A stretch of 64,000 nucleotides of DNA. Origin: an uncultured Acidimicrobiales bacterium. Lineage in GTDB: Bacteria; Actinomycetota; Acidimicrobiia; Acidimicrobiales; CADCSY01. Positions within the stretch are counted from its first letter, which is position 1; every line of letters begins with the position of its first letter. Under the pieces are notes generated by a model. The model was not told the origin of the DNA. It ran no database searches and was given only the letters and a program-made list of their open reading frames with translations. The stretch is from assembly GCA_902805555.1 (NCBI GenBank), contig CADCSY010000120.1:23572-87571 (forward strand). Direction: 5' to 3'. Below are positions 40,658 through 50,189 of the stretch, piece by piece. The position numbers were made by a program, and so were the translations under genes.

Positions 40658-41719
40658 GTGCCCTCGTTCCGCACCGCCACCGTCTCCACGATCCTGCGGG
40701 AGCGCCCGGGCCTCGTCCGGGCGGAGGTCGAGGTGCACGGGGTCGGGACCGCCCGGGCCTACGCGGTGACCGACCTGGTCGGCCCGCTGGCCGTCGGGGA
40801 CGAGGTGGTGGTGAACACCACTGCGGTCGAGCTCGCCCTGGGGACAGGCGGCTGGCACGTCGTGCACTGGAACCTCAGCCGGGGACCCTTCGCCCGGCCC
40901 GGCCCCGGGCACATCATGAAGCTGCGCTACACCAGCCTCCAGGCCGACACCGGCTCGGCCGAGGAGCTCAGCGCCGACGTGCTGGTCGACGCCCGTGACA
41001 TCGGCGGCATGCCGGTGGTGGTGGGCGGCCTGCACAGCCAGGTGCCGAGCGTGGCCGTGGCGCTGGCCGCAGCCGGCGGCGGTCGGCTGCGGGTGGCCTA
41101 CGTGATGACCGACGGCGGCGCGCTCCCGATCGCGCTGTCGGAGCTCGTCCCTTCGATGGTGCGGGCCGGGCTGCTCGTGGGCACCGTCACCGCCGGCCAT
41201 GCGTTCGGCGGCGACCACGAGGCGATCAACGTCCCCTCGGCGCTGGTCGTCGCCCGGCACGTGCTCGGCGCCGACGTGGCCGTCGTCGCCATGGGCCCCG
41301 GGAGCGTCGGGACGGGCAGCGCCCTCGGGTACTCGGCCCTCGAGGTGGCCCCCGCGCTCGACGCCGCCGAGCGCCTGGGCGGGCGCCCCGTGGCCGTCTG
41401 CAGGTACTCCCTGGCGGACGAGCGCCCCCGCCACCAGGGGGTCAGCCACCACACCACCACCGCCCTCCAGCTGGCCGGGGCGGCGCCGGTCACGATCGGG
41501 GTGCCCGACGGCCCCCACGCCGAACGGGTCCGGAGGGACCTGGCGGACGCCGGCCTCGCCGAGCGCCACGCCCTGGTGGACGTGTCCGACCCGGGCGTCC
41601 CCGAGCTGCTGGCGGCGTCGGGCCTCACGGTCACCACGATGGGTCGGGGACCGGAGGCCGACCCGGGGTCGTTCTCGGTGGCGGGCGCCGCGGGGACGGT
41701 GGCGGCGTCCCTCGTGTAG
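40658..41719 (+). CDS. DUF3866 family protein
   Basis: GPGHIMKLRYTSLQ...GLHSQVPSVAVAL...VGTVTAGHAFGGDHEAINVPSAL; between pafA and pafB. Confidence 0.8.
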   Translation: MPSFRTATVSTILRERPGLVRAEVEVHGVGTARAYAVTDLVGPLAVGDEVVVNTTAVELALGTGGWHVVHWNLSRGPFARPGPGHIMKLRYTSLQADTGSAEELSADVLVDARDIGGMPVVVGGLHSQVPSVAVALAAAGGGRLRVAYVMTDGGALPIALSELVPSMVRAGLLVGTVTAGHAFGGDHEAINVPSALVVARHVLGADVAVVAMGPGSVGTGSALGYSALEVAPALDAAERLGGRPVAVCRYSLADERPRHQGVSHHTTTALQLAGAAPVTIGVPDGPHAERVRRDLADAGLAERHALVDVSDPGVPELLAASGLTVTTMGRGPEADPGSFSVAGAAGTVAASLV

Positions 41720-41792
41720 CCGGGGCCGACGGGTCGCCGCACGACGCCGATCGGCAGGCAGGCCGCCGAACGGGCGCCGGTACGCTCGGGCC

Positions 41793-42710
41793 GTGTCGAA
41801 GCTGGAGCGGCTGCTCAACCTCACAGCCGCCCTCCTGACCACGGCCAGGCCGCTCGCCGCCAGCGAGCTCGCGGCGCGGGTCCCCGGCTACCCCACGGAG
41901 AAGGTGGCGTTCCGCCGGGCCTTCGAGCGGGACAAGGAGGTGCTGCGGGACATGGGGATCCCGCTCGAGGTCACACCCGTGCCCGGCACCGACCCGCCCG
42001 TCGACGGCTACCGGATCGCACCCGAGCAGTACGCCCTGCGCGACCCCGGGCTGGCGCCCGACGAGGTCGCCGCCCTGCACCTGGCCACGGTTGCGGTGCG
42101 GGTCGACGGGCTGGCCGGCACCGGGGCGCTGTGGAAGCTCGGCGGTGCCCCCGGCGACCGGGCCTCGTCCCCGGTGGCGCAGCTGCCGGCCACGCCCGAG
42201 CTGGCGCCCCTGTTCCAGGCGGTGGCGGAGCGGGCGACGGCCGGCTTCGGGTACCGGGGGGAGCGGCGCAGGCTCGACCCCCACCGCCTCACGTTCGCCA
42301 GGGGCCGGTGGTACGTCGAGGGCCACGACCACGACCGCGGCGAGCTCCGCCAGTTCCGCCTGGACCGGATCGAGGGGGCGATCACGGTCGGCCCGGCGGG
42401 CAGCTTCGAGCGCCCTGCGGTCAGCCGGGCCGCGCAGCCCCACGCCTGGGAGATCGGCGGCGACGACGATGCGCCGGTGCGTGCCGTCGTGCGCATCGAC
42501 AGCGACCAGGCGGCCTGGGTCCGACGGGTGCTCGGCGAGGAGGCTGTGGTCGCCGCGCACGACGACGGCGGCATCGACGTGGCCGTCCAGGTGAGCAACC
42601 GCGACGCCTTCCGCTCGTGGGTGCTGGGCTTCCTCGACCACGCCGAGGTGCTCGAGCCAGCCGAGCTGCGCGACGACCTCGTGTCCCGACTCCGCCGGCT
42701 GGCCGTCTGA
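41793..42710 (+). CDS. pafB: WYL-domain transcriptional regulator PafB
   Basis: N-terminal wHTH, WYL-like RWYVEGHDHDRGELRQFRLDRIEGA; adjacent to pafA. Confidence 0.88.
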   Translation: MSKLERLLNLTAALLTTARPLAASELAARVPGYPTEKVAFRRAFERDKEVLRDMGIPLEVTPVPGTDPPVDGYRIAPEQYALRDPGLAPDEVAALHLATVAVRVDGLAGTGALWKLGGAPGDRASSPVAQLPATPELAPLFQAVAERATAGFGYRGERRRLDPHRLTFARGRWYVEGHDHDRGELRQFRLDRIEGAITVGPAGSFERPAVSRAAQPHAWEIGGDDDAPVRAVVRIDSDQAAWVRRVLGEEAVVAAHDDGGIDVAVQVSNRDAFRSWVLGFLDHAEVLEPAELRDDLVSRLRRLAV

Positions 42711-43654
42711 TGGCCCCGCCCCGCCCGGCCGCTGCCGACCGGCTCCGGCGCCTCCTCGCGCTCGTCCCCTGGGTGGTGGCCAACGACGGGCCGACCCTGG
42801 CCGAGGTGTGCGAGCGCTTCGACGTGGGCGAGGAGGACCTGCTCGAGGAGCTCAACACCGTCTTCCTGTGCGGCGTGCACCCCTTCACCCCCGACGTCCT
42901 GATGGAGGTCGACATCGCGGACGGCCGGGTCTGGATCAAGCTGGCCGACTACTTCGAGCGGCCCCTGCGGTTGACACCGGAGGAGGGTCTGGCCCTCGTC
43001 GCGTCGGGAGCGGCGCTGCAGGCGGTCCCCGGTGCCGATCCGGTGGGGCCCCTCGCCCGCGCCCTCGACAAGGTCGCGACCGTGCTCGGGATCGACACCG
43101 AAGGCGCGCTCGAGGTGGTCCTGGGGACCGTCCCCGAGGACGTGCTGGCCGTGCTCCAGGAGGGCATCGGCGCCGCCCGCCAGGTGGAGATCGACTACTA
43201 CGCCTACGGGCGGGACCAGCGCACGGTCCGCACGGTCGACCCGTGGGACGTGTTCACGGCAGCGGGGGAGTGGTACCTGACCGCCTGGTGCCACCGGGCG
43301 GTGGGGGAGCGCCGCTTCCGGGTGGACCGCATCGGATCCGCCCAGCTGCTCGACTCGACCTTCGAGGCCCCCGCCGAGCCGCCGTCCCGGGACGTCTTCG
43401 CAGCCGGGCCCGACGACCCCCGGGTCGTGCTCGAGCTGGCGCCCCGTGCACGCTGGGTGCTCGAGCAGTACCCGGTCGAGCGGGTGGAGGAGCTCGACGG
43501 TGGCCGCTGCCGGGTGACGCTCGCCGTCAGCGAGGTGGCGTGGCTGGAGCGGTTGCTGCTGCGCCTCGGGTCCGAGGCGACCGTCCTCGGCGAGCCGTCG
43601 GGCGTGGCCGCGGCTGCCGCCAGCCGCATCCTCGCCCGCTACGGCGCGCAGTAG
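42710..43654 (+). CDS. pafC: WYL-domain transcriptional regulator PafC
   Basis: WYL EWYLTAWCHRAVGERRFRVDRIGSAQ; ATGA overlap with pafB. Confidence 0.88.
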   Translation: MAPPRPAAADRLRRLLALVPWVVANDGPTLAEVCERFDVGEEDLLEELNTVFLCGVHPFTPDVLMEVDIADGRVWIKLADYFERPLRLTPEEGLALVASGAALQAVPGADPVGPLARALDKVATVLGIDTEGALEVVLGTVPEDVLAVLQEGIGAARQVEIDYYAYGRDQRTVRTVDPWDVFTAAGEWYLTAWCHRAVGERRFRVDRIGSAQLLDSTFEAPAEPPSRDVFAAGPDDPRVVLELAPRARWVLEQYPVERVEELDGGRCRVTLAVSEVAWLERLLLRLGSEATVLGEPSGVAAAAASRILARYGAQ

Positions 43655-43666
43655 CCTCTGGCACAC

Positions 43667-44248
43667 ATGGAGCCCGACCTCGTCGTCCCGGCAGACGGAC
43701 CTGCCGACCGCCCAGGTCGTCGCGGATCGGGCCTGCGCAACGCCATCGAGTGGGTCGTGATCGTCGTCGGCGCCTTCGCCGTCGCCCTGGTGGTCAAGAC
43801 CTTCCTGATCCAGGCGTTCTACATCCCGTCGGAGTCGATGTTCCCGACGCTGACCGAGGACGACCGCGTCCTCGTGAACAAGCTCAGCTACCAGCTCCAC
43901 GACGTCAACCGAGGCGACCTGGTCGTGTTCGAGCGCCCGCCGAACGAGCCGGAGAGCGACATCAAGGACCTCGTCAAGCGGGTCGTCGCCCTCGAGGGGG
44001 AGACGATCGAGGAGCGGGACGGCGCGCTGTTCGTCGACGGCGAGCGCCTCGACGAGCCCTACCTCCAGCCCGGGGTGGAGTCGAACGACCTCGCCCGCAC
44101 GGTGGTGCCACCGGACCACGTGTTCGTGATGGGGGACAACCGCGGGTCCTCGCGCGACAGCCGGTTCTTCGGGCCGATCGAGGAGGACCTGATCGTCGGG
44201 CGGGCCTTCGTCAAGGTGTGGCCCCTCCTCGACCTCGAGCTGCTGTAG
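43667..44248 (+). CDS. lepB: signal peptidase I
   Basis: FYIPSESMFPTLTEDDRVLVNKLSYQ; DLVKRVVALEGETIE; GDNRGSSRDSRFFGPI. Confidence 0.95.
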   Translation: MEPDLVVPADGPADRPGRRGSGLRNAIEWVVIVVGAFAVALVVKTFLIQAFYIPSESMFPTLTEDDRVLVNKLSYQLHDVNRGDLVVFERPPNEPESDIKDLVKRVVALEGETIEERDGALFVDGERLDEPYLQPGVESNDLARTVVPPDHVFVMGDNRGSSRDSRFFGPIEEDLIVGRAFVKVWPLLDLELL

Positions 44249-44287
44249 CGGTCCGCTCGAGCAGCTGGGGTCGGCGTCCGCCGGCCC

Positions 44288-45022
44288 TCAGGTGGGCTCG
44301 ACCGCAGGCGGGCGCCCGGCGAGGGCATCCACCATCCGCTCCACGTGGTCGGAGAACACCCCGTCGATCCCCATGAGGAGCAGCGCGTCGAGCTGGCGCC
44401 GGTACTGGGCGTCCCACCCGAGGGCGTGGCGCCCGAACCGGTGGAAGAGGGTGACGAGCCCCCCGCTCCAGTCGCTCCAGTGGAGGTTCACCGCATCGAT
44501 CCCGGCGTCGGAGATGGCCGCGGCTCGGCGCTCGGTGCCCTCCTTCATCCGCTTCAGGCGGGTCGAGTCGACGAGCTTGACGTCGTCGGACAGGCCGCGC
44601 CACGACGCCGCCACCTCCCAGTCAGGGGAGCACAGCCAGAGCCGGCCGAGGGCGTCCCCGCCGGCCTCCCTCGCCACCGCCACCACCGGGGCGGCGGCGT
44701 CGGCGTCCTTGACGTCGAGGGAGACCTCGGCGTCGGTCCCGCAGGCGTCGTAGAGCTCGGCGAGGGTCGGGATGTGGGCCGGAAGGTCAGCCCGCTGCAC
44801 CCCCCGGATCGGGCGCCTGCGCACACCGGTGCGGACGACCCCGTCGTGGTCCAGCACCACCTCCCCGTCGGCAGTCAGCCACACGTCGCTCTCGAGGCCC
44901 GACGCCCCGAGGCGACGGGCGAGGGTGAAGGCCTCGATCGTGTTCTCCGGCGCGTCGGCGCTCGCCCCGCGGTGGGCGAAGCCGATGGGCGGCATGCGCA
45001 GGGAGGGCAGCGGGTCGGGCAT
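44288..45022 (-). CDS. glycerophosphodiester phosphodiesterase
   Basis: FAHRGASADAPENTIEAFTLARRLGASGLESDVWLTADGEVVLDHD. Confidence 0.92.
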   Translation of the reverse strand: MPDPLPSLRMPPIGFAHRGASADAPENTIEAFTLARRLGASGLESDVWLTADGEVVLDHDGVVRTGVRRRPIRGVQRADLPAHIPTLAELYDACGTDAEVSLDVKDADAAAPVVAVAREAGGDALGRLWLCSPDWEVAASWRGLSDDVKLVDSTRLKRMKEGTERRAAAISDAGIDAVNLHWSDWSGGLVTLFHRFGRHALGWDAQYRRQLDALLLMGIDGVFSDHVERMVDALAGRPPAVEPT

Positions 45023-45062
45023 CGCCCGCCATCCTGTCGCAGCCCGAGGCGGTCGGGCGCGG

Positions 45063-45089
45063 CTCAAGGATGGAGGCCGGGACGCCGAT
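45063..45089 (+). promoter_or_regulatory. putative sigma28/FliA-like promoter
   Basis: CTCA-N17-GCCGAT, about 38 bp upstream of the 45127 ATG. Confidence 0.3.
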
Positions 45090-45126
45090 GCTCCACCCGA
45101 GGACGAACACCCCCGAGGAGACACAC

Positions 45127-45456
45127 ATGGCGATCATCAGGGCAAGCTGCCCGGACTGCGGCGACGTCGAGCTCACCGGCGCCGACGTGACGGTGCGCAT
45201 GTGCGCGAACGACGGACAGGGGTCCTACGCCTTCCGCTGCCCGTCGTGCCGGATGGCCGTCACCAGGCAGGCCGACCCCCGCATCGTCGACCTGCTCGTG
45301 TCCTCGGGCCTCGACCTCGACGTGTGGCGCCTCCCAGCCGAGCTGTCCGAGGTCCACACCGGCCCGCTGTTCACCCACGACGACCTGCTCGAGTTCCACG
45401 AGCTGCTCGCCGGGACGGCGTGGTTCGTCGCCCTCTCGGAGATGGTCGAGCGCTGA
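45127..45456 (+). CDS. conserved hypothetical with two CxxC motifs
   Basis: CPDCGDVEL...CPSCRMAV; good SD GAGGAG. Confidence 0.7.
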   Translation: MAIIRASCPDCGDVELTGADVTVRMCANDGQGSYAFRCPSCRMAVTRQADPRIVDLLVSSGLDLDVWRLPAELSEVHTGPLFTHDDLLEFHELLAGTAWFVALSEMVER

Positions 45457-45518
45457 CACGCCCGTCGTCCGCCGCCCGTGGCGCCTGACGCCAGGCGGAC
45501 CGCCAGTAGGCTCCACCC

Positions 45519-46001
45519 GTGTTCAACGTCGGCACGCCCGAGCTGTTGGTCATCCTGCTGGTCGCCCTGATCGTGCTGGGGCCGAGCAAGCTCCCGGATG
45601 CCGCCCGGCAGGTCGGCAAGTTCGTCGGTGAGCTGCGACGCATGAGCTCGGGCTTCCAGGACGAGCTGCGCGACGCCATGCAGGAGCCGGTCACCTCGGT
45701 GAAGCAGACCCTGAAGGGGGATCCCGTCCCCAAGGCCACGCCGGCCTCCGAGGTGAAGCCGGTGAGCCAGGTCATCGACCAGTCGCTGCCCGGTGAGTCG
45801 GCCGCCGCCGACCCCTCCGCCAGCTCGCTCGGGGGGCCGGCGCCCGAGGACCTGCCGGCGCTCCCGCCCGTCCCGGTGGCAGGCAGCCCAGCGCTCGACG
45901 AGGGTGTCGTGCCCGAGGACAGGGCCGGGGACGACGACGAGGCAGCGGCGGTGGCCGCCCCCGAGCAGGCGGAGTCCCGCACCGGCGCCGACCCTGCCTG
46001 A
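45519..46001 (+). CDS. tatB: Sec-independent translocase TatA/TatB family
   Basis: FNVGTPELLVILLVALIVLGPSKLPDAARQVGKFVGELRRM. Confidence 0.87.
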   Translation: MFNVGTPELLVILLVALIVLGPSKLPDAARQVGKFVGELRRMSSGFQDELRDAMQEPVTSVKQTLKGDPVPKATPASEVKPVSQVIDQSLPGESAAADPSASSLGGPAPEDLPALPPVPVAGSPALDEGVVPEDRAGDDDEAAAVAAPEQAESRTGADPA

Positions 46002-46822
46002 TGGCCCTCGGCTTCAGGCGGGCCCCCCGGGGCGACCCCCAGCCCCCGCGCGACCCGGCGGGGATGACGCTCGTCGAGCACCTGGCGGAGCTGCGCACGA
46101 GGGTGGTGAAGGCGATGATCGCGGTCGTCCTCGGGGGCGCCCTCGGCTTCAGCCTCTACTCACCCGTGCTCGACCGCCTCGTCGAGCCCTACTGCGAGCA
46201 GAAGGCCGAGCAGGCGGAGCGGCGCAGGGACGCCGGGATCGCAGACGACGAGACCCTCGACACGGGGTGCCAGCTGGTGGTCACCGACCCGCTCGAGTCG
46301 TTCTCCATCCGGCTGAAGATCTCCGCCTACCTCGGGCTGCTGTTCGCCTCGCCGGTCGTCCTCTGGCAGCTGTGGCGCTTCATCACCCCTGGGCTGTACG
46401 ACAACGAGAAGCGCTACGCCATCCCCTTCGTGCTGTCGTCGGTGCTGCTGTTCGTGGCCGGCGCCTTCCTCGCCCTCTTCACGTTCCCGAAGACGCTCGA
46501 GTTCCTGGCCGCCTTCGGTGGCGACAACCTCACCACCCTCTACACGCCGGGCAAGTACCTGGGCCTGCTCATCTTCATGATGCTGGCCTTCGGGCTCGGC
46601 TTCGAGTTCCCCGTCGTCCTCACGTTCCTGCAGCTGGCGCGGGTCCTCCACTGGCGCCAGCTGGCCAGGTTCCGCCGCTACGCGCTCGTCCTCGTGTTCG
46701 TCGTCAACGCCGTCATCACCCCGAGCGGTGACCCGGTGACGCTGCTCGCGCTCAGCGTGCCGATGGTGCTCTTCTACGAGATCTCGATCCTGATCGGGCG
46801 CTTCGTCTTCAAGAGGGAGTAG
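46001..46822 (+). CDS. tatC: Sec-independent translocase TatC
   Basis: MTLVEHLAELRTRVVKAM; six-TM layout; ITPSGDPVTLLALSVPMVLFYEISI. Confidence 0.95.
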   Translation: MALGFRRAPRGDPQPPRDPAGMTLVEHLAELRTRVVKAMIAVVLGGALGFSLYSPVLDRLVEPYCEQKAEQAERRRDAGIADDETLDTGCQLVVTDPLESFSIRLKISAYLGLLFASPVVLWQLWRFITPGLYDNEKRYAIPFVLSSVLLFVAGAFLALFTFPKTLEFLAAFGGDNLTTLYTPGKYLGLLIFMMLAFGLGFEFPVVLTFLQLARVLHWRQLARFRRYALVLVFVVNAVITPSGDPVTLLALSVPMVLFYEISILIGRFVFKRE

Positions 46823-46824
46823 CG

Positions 46825-49581
46825 GTGCCGGCCGAGGGACACGACTTCGAGCTCGACGACTACCAGCGCCAGGCCATCGCCGCCATCGACGACGGCCGCT
46901 CGGTGCTCGTCGCTGCGCCGACCGGCTCGGGCAAGACGGTGGTGGCGGAGCACGCCGTCGCCGACGCCCTCCGCAGCGGGGGCAAGGCCTTCTACACGGC
47001 GCCGATCAAGGCGCTGTCGAACCAGAAGTACGCGGACCTGGTGCGGCTCCACGGACCGGACAACGTCGGGCTGCTCACCGGGGACAACAGCGTCAACGGG
47101 GACGCGCCGATCGTGGTGATGACGACCGAAGTCCTCCGCAACATGATCTACGCGGCATCCCCGGCGCTGCGGGGGCTGCGCTACGTGGTGCTCGACGAGG
47201 TCCACTACCTGCAGGACGCCTACCGGGGGCCGGTCTGGGAGGAGGTCATCATCCACCTCCACCCGTCGGTCCGCCTGGTCTGCCTGTCGGCCACGGTCTC
47301 CAACGCCGAGGAGCTGACCGAGTGGATCGAGACCGTCCGGGGCCCGACGTCGGCCATCGTCGAGCAGCGTCGTCCCGTCGAGCTGCGCAACCTCTTCATG
47401 GTGGCCGACCGTTCGAGCGAGCGGCTCCTGCTCCTGCCCATGCTCGTCGACGGTCGCCCCAACCCCGAGGGCCTCAAGCTGGACGCCACCGCCCAGCGGG
47501 GCCCCCGCAAGCGGTCTGGCCCCCAGCGGGCGCCGAGCCGCCGCCTCGCCGCCCCCCGGAGGGTCGAGGTCATCGACCGGCTCGACGAGGAGGGGATGCT
47601 CCCCTCGATCTACTTCATCTTCAGCCGCAAGGCCTGTGACGAGGCCGTGGCCCAGTGCCTCGACCTCGGGCTGCGCCTCACCGACGCCGAGGAGCGGGCC
47701 CGCATCGTCGCCATCTGCACCGAGCGCACCGCCGGGCTGGCTCCCGAGGACCTCGACGTCCTCGGCCACCGGCGCTGGCTGGCAGGGATGCAGGCCGGCA
47801 TCGCCTCCCACCACGCCGGCATGGTCCCGCCGTTCAAGGAGGCGGTCGAGGCCTGCTTCACCGCCGGCCTCGTCAAGGTCGTCTTCGCCACCGAGACCCT
47901 CGCCCTCGGGATCAACATGCCCGCCCGCTCCGTGGTCCTCGAGCGGTTCTCGAAGTTCAACGGGGAGCGCAACGAGACACTGACACCCGGGCAGTACACC
48001 CAGCTCACGGGCCGGGCCGGGCGTCGTGGCATCGACCCGGTGGGTGACGCCGTGGTGCTGTGGTCGCCCTTCACCACCTTCGAGGAGATCGCCGAGCGGG
48101 CCGCCAGCCGCAGCTTCGCCATCTCGTCGTCGTTCCGGCCGACGTACAACATGGCGGCCAACCTCGTGCGCCGCTACGAGCCCGCCGAGGCCCGCCACCT
48201 CCTCAACCTGTCCTTCGCGCAGTACCAGTCAGACGGCGAGGTGGTGCGCATCGAGACCCGCCTCGACCGGGCCACGGCCAAGCTCGCCGCTGTCCGAGCC
48301 GAGCTGCGCTGCGACCGCGGCGACGTGGGCGAGCTGTTCGCCCTCGAGGCTCGCCTCGAGGCGCAGCGGGCCGGTCGCCCCGACCGCCGTCGTGCGCTCG
48401 AGGAGGCGATCGGCCAGCTGAAGCCGGGCGACGTCATCCAGGCGCCGGGTGGCCGCAACGGCGGCGCTGCGGTCGTGACCGCGACCATCAACCGGCGCAA
48501 CGGCGTGGGCATCCGCGCCCTCACCGCCCAGCGCAGGCGCCTGCAGCTGACCGCAGACGACTTCGACCGTCCGCCACAGCGGCTCGGCCGCATCGAGCTG
48601 CCCGAGCCGTACGCGCCCAACACGACCCGGTTCCAGCGGGAGGCGGCGCAGGCGCTCGGACGGGCCCGCCTGTCGCACGGCACCAGGGTGCCGAAGCGGG
48701 GCTCACAACCGGAGGACGACGCCGACGAGGTGTGGCAGGCGATCGCCGACCACCCGGCCGCCACCTGCCCCGACCTCGGCCTCCACCGCCGGGCAGCCGC
48801 CCAGGCGGCCAGGTACGAGCGGGAGCGCGACGTCCTCGAGCGCCAGGTGCGGGGACGCGACGCCACCCTCGCCCGGCACTTCGACCGCGTGCTCGAGCTG
48901 CTCGAGCACCGCGGCCACCTCGACGGGTGGGCGCTCACCGACGCCGGCAGCCGCCTCGCCAGGATCTACCACGAGGCCGACCTGCTCATCTCGGACTGCC
49001 TGGAGCGCGGCCTGTTCGACGGGTTGGACGGGCCCACCCTCGCCGGGCTGGCGTCCGGCTTCGTCTACGAGCACCGCGGGACCTCCGACCCGCCGACGCC
49101 CTGGTTCCCGTCAGCCGACGCCCGCCGCCGGTGGCGGGGGATCGAGCAGCTCCACCACGAGCTCAACCTGGACGAGGAGCGCCGGCGCCTCCCCCTCACC
49201 CGCCCGCCTGACCCCGGGTTCATCGCCCTGGCCCACGCCTGGGCGGCGGGGGAGGGCCTCGACGACCTCCTCGCCGACGACGACGTCTCCGGCGGCGACT
49301 TCGTCCGCACCGTCAAGCAGCTGCTCGACCTGCTGCGCCAGCTGGCCGAGGTCGCACCCAGGCCGGCGACCAGGGAGTCGGCCAGGGCGGCCGCCGACGG
49401 CCTGTTCCGGGGGGTCATCGCCGCCTCCTCCGCAGGCCCCGTGATCGAGGACCCCCTGGTCGAGGACGACGTCGACGACGACGGAGGGGGCGAGGAGGTC
49501 GAGGAGGTCGAGGAGGGTGGAGCCGCCTCACCGGGCGGTGCCCCCGTGGTCGAGGTCGAGGACGAGGCATCCGCGGGGTGA
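46825..49581 (+). CDS. helY: Ski2-like DEAD/DEAH helicase (HelY family)
   Basis: APTGSGKTVVAEHAV, VLDEVHYLQD, LSATVSNAEE, QLTGRAGRRG; DSHCT-like C-terminus. Confidence 0.9.
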   Translation: MPAEGHDFELDDYQRQAIAAIDDGRSVLVAAPTGSGKTVVAEHAVADALRSGGKAFYTAPIKALSNQKYADLVRLHGPDNVGLLTGDNSVNGDAPIVVMTTEVLRNMIYAASPALRGLRYVVLDEVHYLQDAYRGPVWEEVIIHLHPSVRLVCLSATVSNAEELTEWIETVRGPTSAIVEQRRPVELRNLFMVADRSSERLLLLPMLVDGRPNPEGLKLDATAQRGPRKRSGPQRAPSRRLAAPRRVEVIDRLDEEGMLPSIYFIFSRKACDEAVAQCLDLGLRLTDAEERARIVAICTERTAGLAPEDLDVLGHRRWLAGMQAGIASHHAGMVPPFKEAVEACFTAGLVKVVFATETLALGINMPARSVVLERFSKFNGERNETLTPGQYTQLTGRAGRRGIDPVGDAVVLWSPFTTFEEIAERAASRSFAISSSFRPTYNMAANLVRRYEPAEARHLLNLSFAQYQSDGEVVRIETRLDRATAKLAAVRAELRCDRGDVGELFALEARLEAQRAGRPDRRRALEEAIGQLKPGDVIQAPGGRNGGAAVVTATINRRNGVGIRALTAQRRRLQLTADDFDRPPQRLGRIELPEPYAPNTTRFQREAAQALGRARLSHGTRVPKRGSQPEDDADEVWQAIADHPAATCPDLGLHRRAAAQAARYERERDVLERQVRGRDATLARHFDRVLELLEHRGHLDGWALTDAGSRLARIYHEADLLISDCLERGLFDGLDGPTLAGLASGFVYEHRGTSDPPTPWFPSADARRRWRGIEQLHHELNLDEERRRLPLTRPPDPGFIALAHAWAAGEGLDDLLADDDVSGGDFVRTVKQLLDLLRQLAEVAPRPATRESARAAADGLFRGVIAASSAGPVIEDPLVEDDVDDDGGGEEVEEVEEGGAASPGGAPVVEVEDEASAG

Positions 49582-50189
49582 CCGTGCGCAAGGGGGAGCC
49601 CTGGGGAGAGCCCGGGCCGCTCCCGGCGGACGCCGTCGTGGTCAGGTCGGACGCCGAGGCGAGGCAGGTGGTCACCGAGGCGCGCCGGGCCCAGCGACCC
49701 GTCCCGCCGCTCGGCCTCCTCGGCGGCGACCTGTGCCGCACGCTCGGCGGCAGGGGCGACCCGGTCCACCTCCGCTCCGGTTCGGCGACGACGGCCTCGT
49801 GCGACCTGGGCGTCGCCCTCCTCGACGGTCGGCTCCACTGGTTCGTGGCCCACGTGGTGGCCCGACGGGGCTGGTGGCGGGGGAGGGCGTGGGTGGCGAT
49901 GAACGCCGCCTACGTCGGTCCGTGGGACCTCGGGCCGAGGGCCCACCCGGGTGACGGCCTGCTCGACATCACCGACGCATCGGTGCCCGTCGGCGAGCGG
50001 TTGAAGGTGCGGGCCAGGCTGGCGCAGGGGGCGCACCTGCCCCACCCCGCCCTGCGCACCCAGCGCGCGCGGGCGGCGCAGGTCGTGCTCGAACGGTCCC
50101 TGCCCGTGCGCCTCGACGGCGAGGTCGTGGGACGCTTCCGGTCGATCTCGGTGCGGGTCGAGCCGGACGCCCTGCAGGTCGTCGTCTAG
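49578..50189 (+). CDS. conserved hypothetical resembling the C-terminal half of diacylglycerol/YegS lipid kinases
   Basis: GLLGGDLCRTLGG...WVAMNAAYVGPWDLGPRAHPGDGLLDI...LPHPALRTQRARAAQ; GTGA-coupled to helY. Confidence 0.55.
   Translation: MTVRKGEPWGEPGPLPADAVVVRSDAEARQVVTEARRAQRPVPPLGLLGGDLCRTLGGRGDPVHLRSGSATTASCDLGVALLDGRLHWFVAHVVARRGWWRGRAWVAMNAAYVGPWDLGPRAHPGDGLLDITDASVPVGERLKVRARLAQGAHLPHPALRTQRARAAQVVLERSLPVRLDGEVVGRFRSISVRVEPDALQVVV

Noticed and set aside
39149-41842. 897-aa minus-strand ORF across pafA and DUF3866
   Set aside because: Antisense shadow of strongly supported genes; no start or RBS context and no domains.
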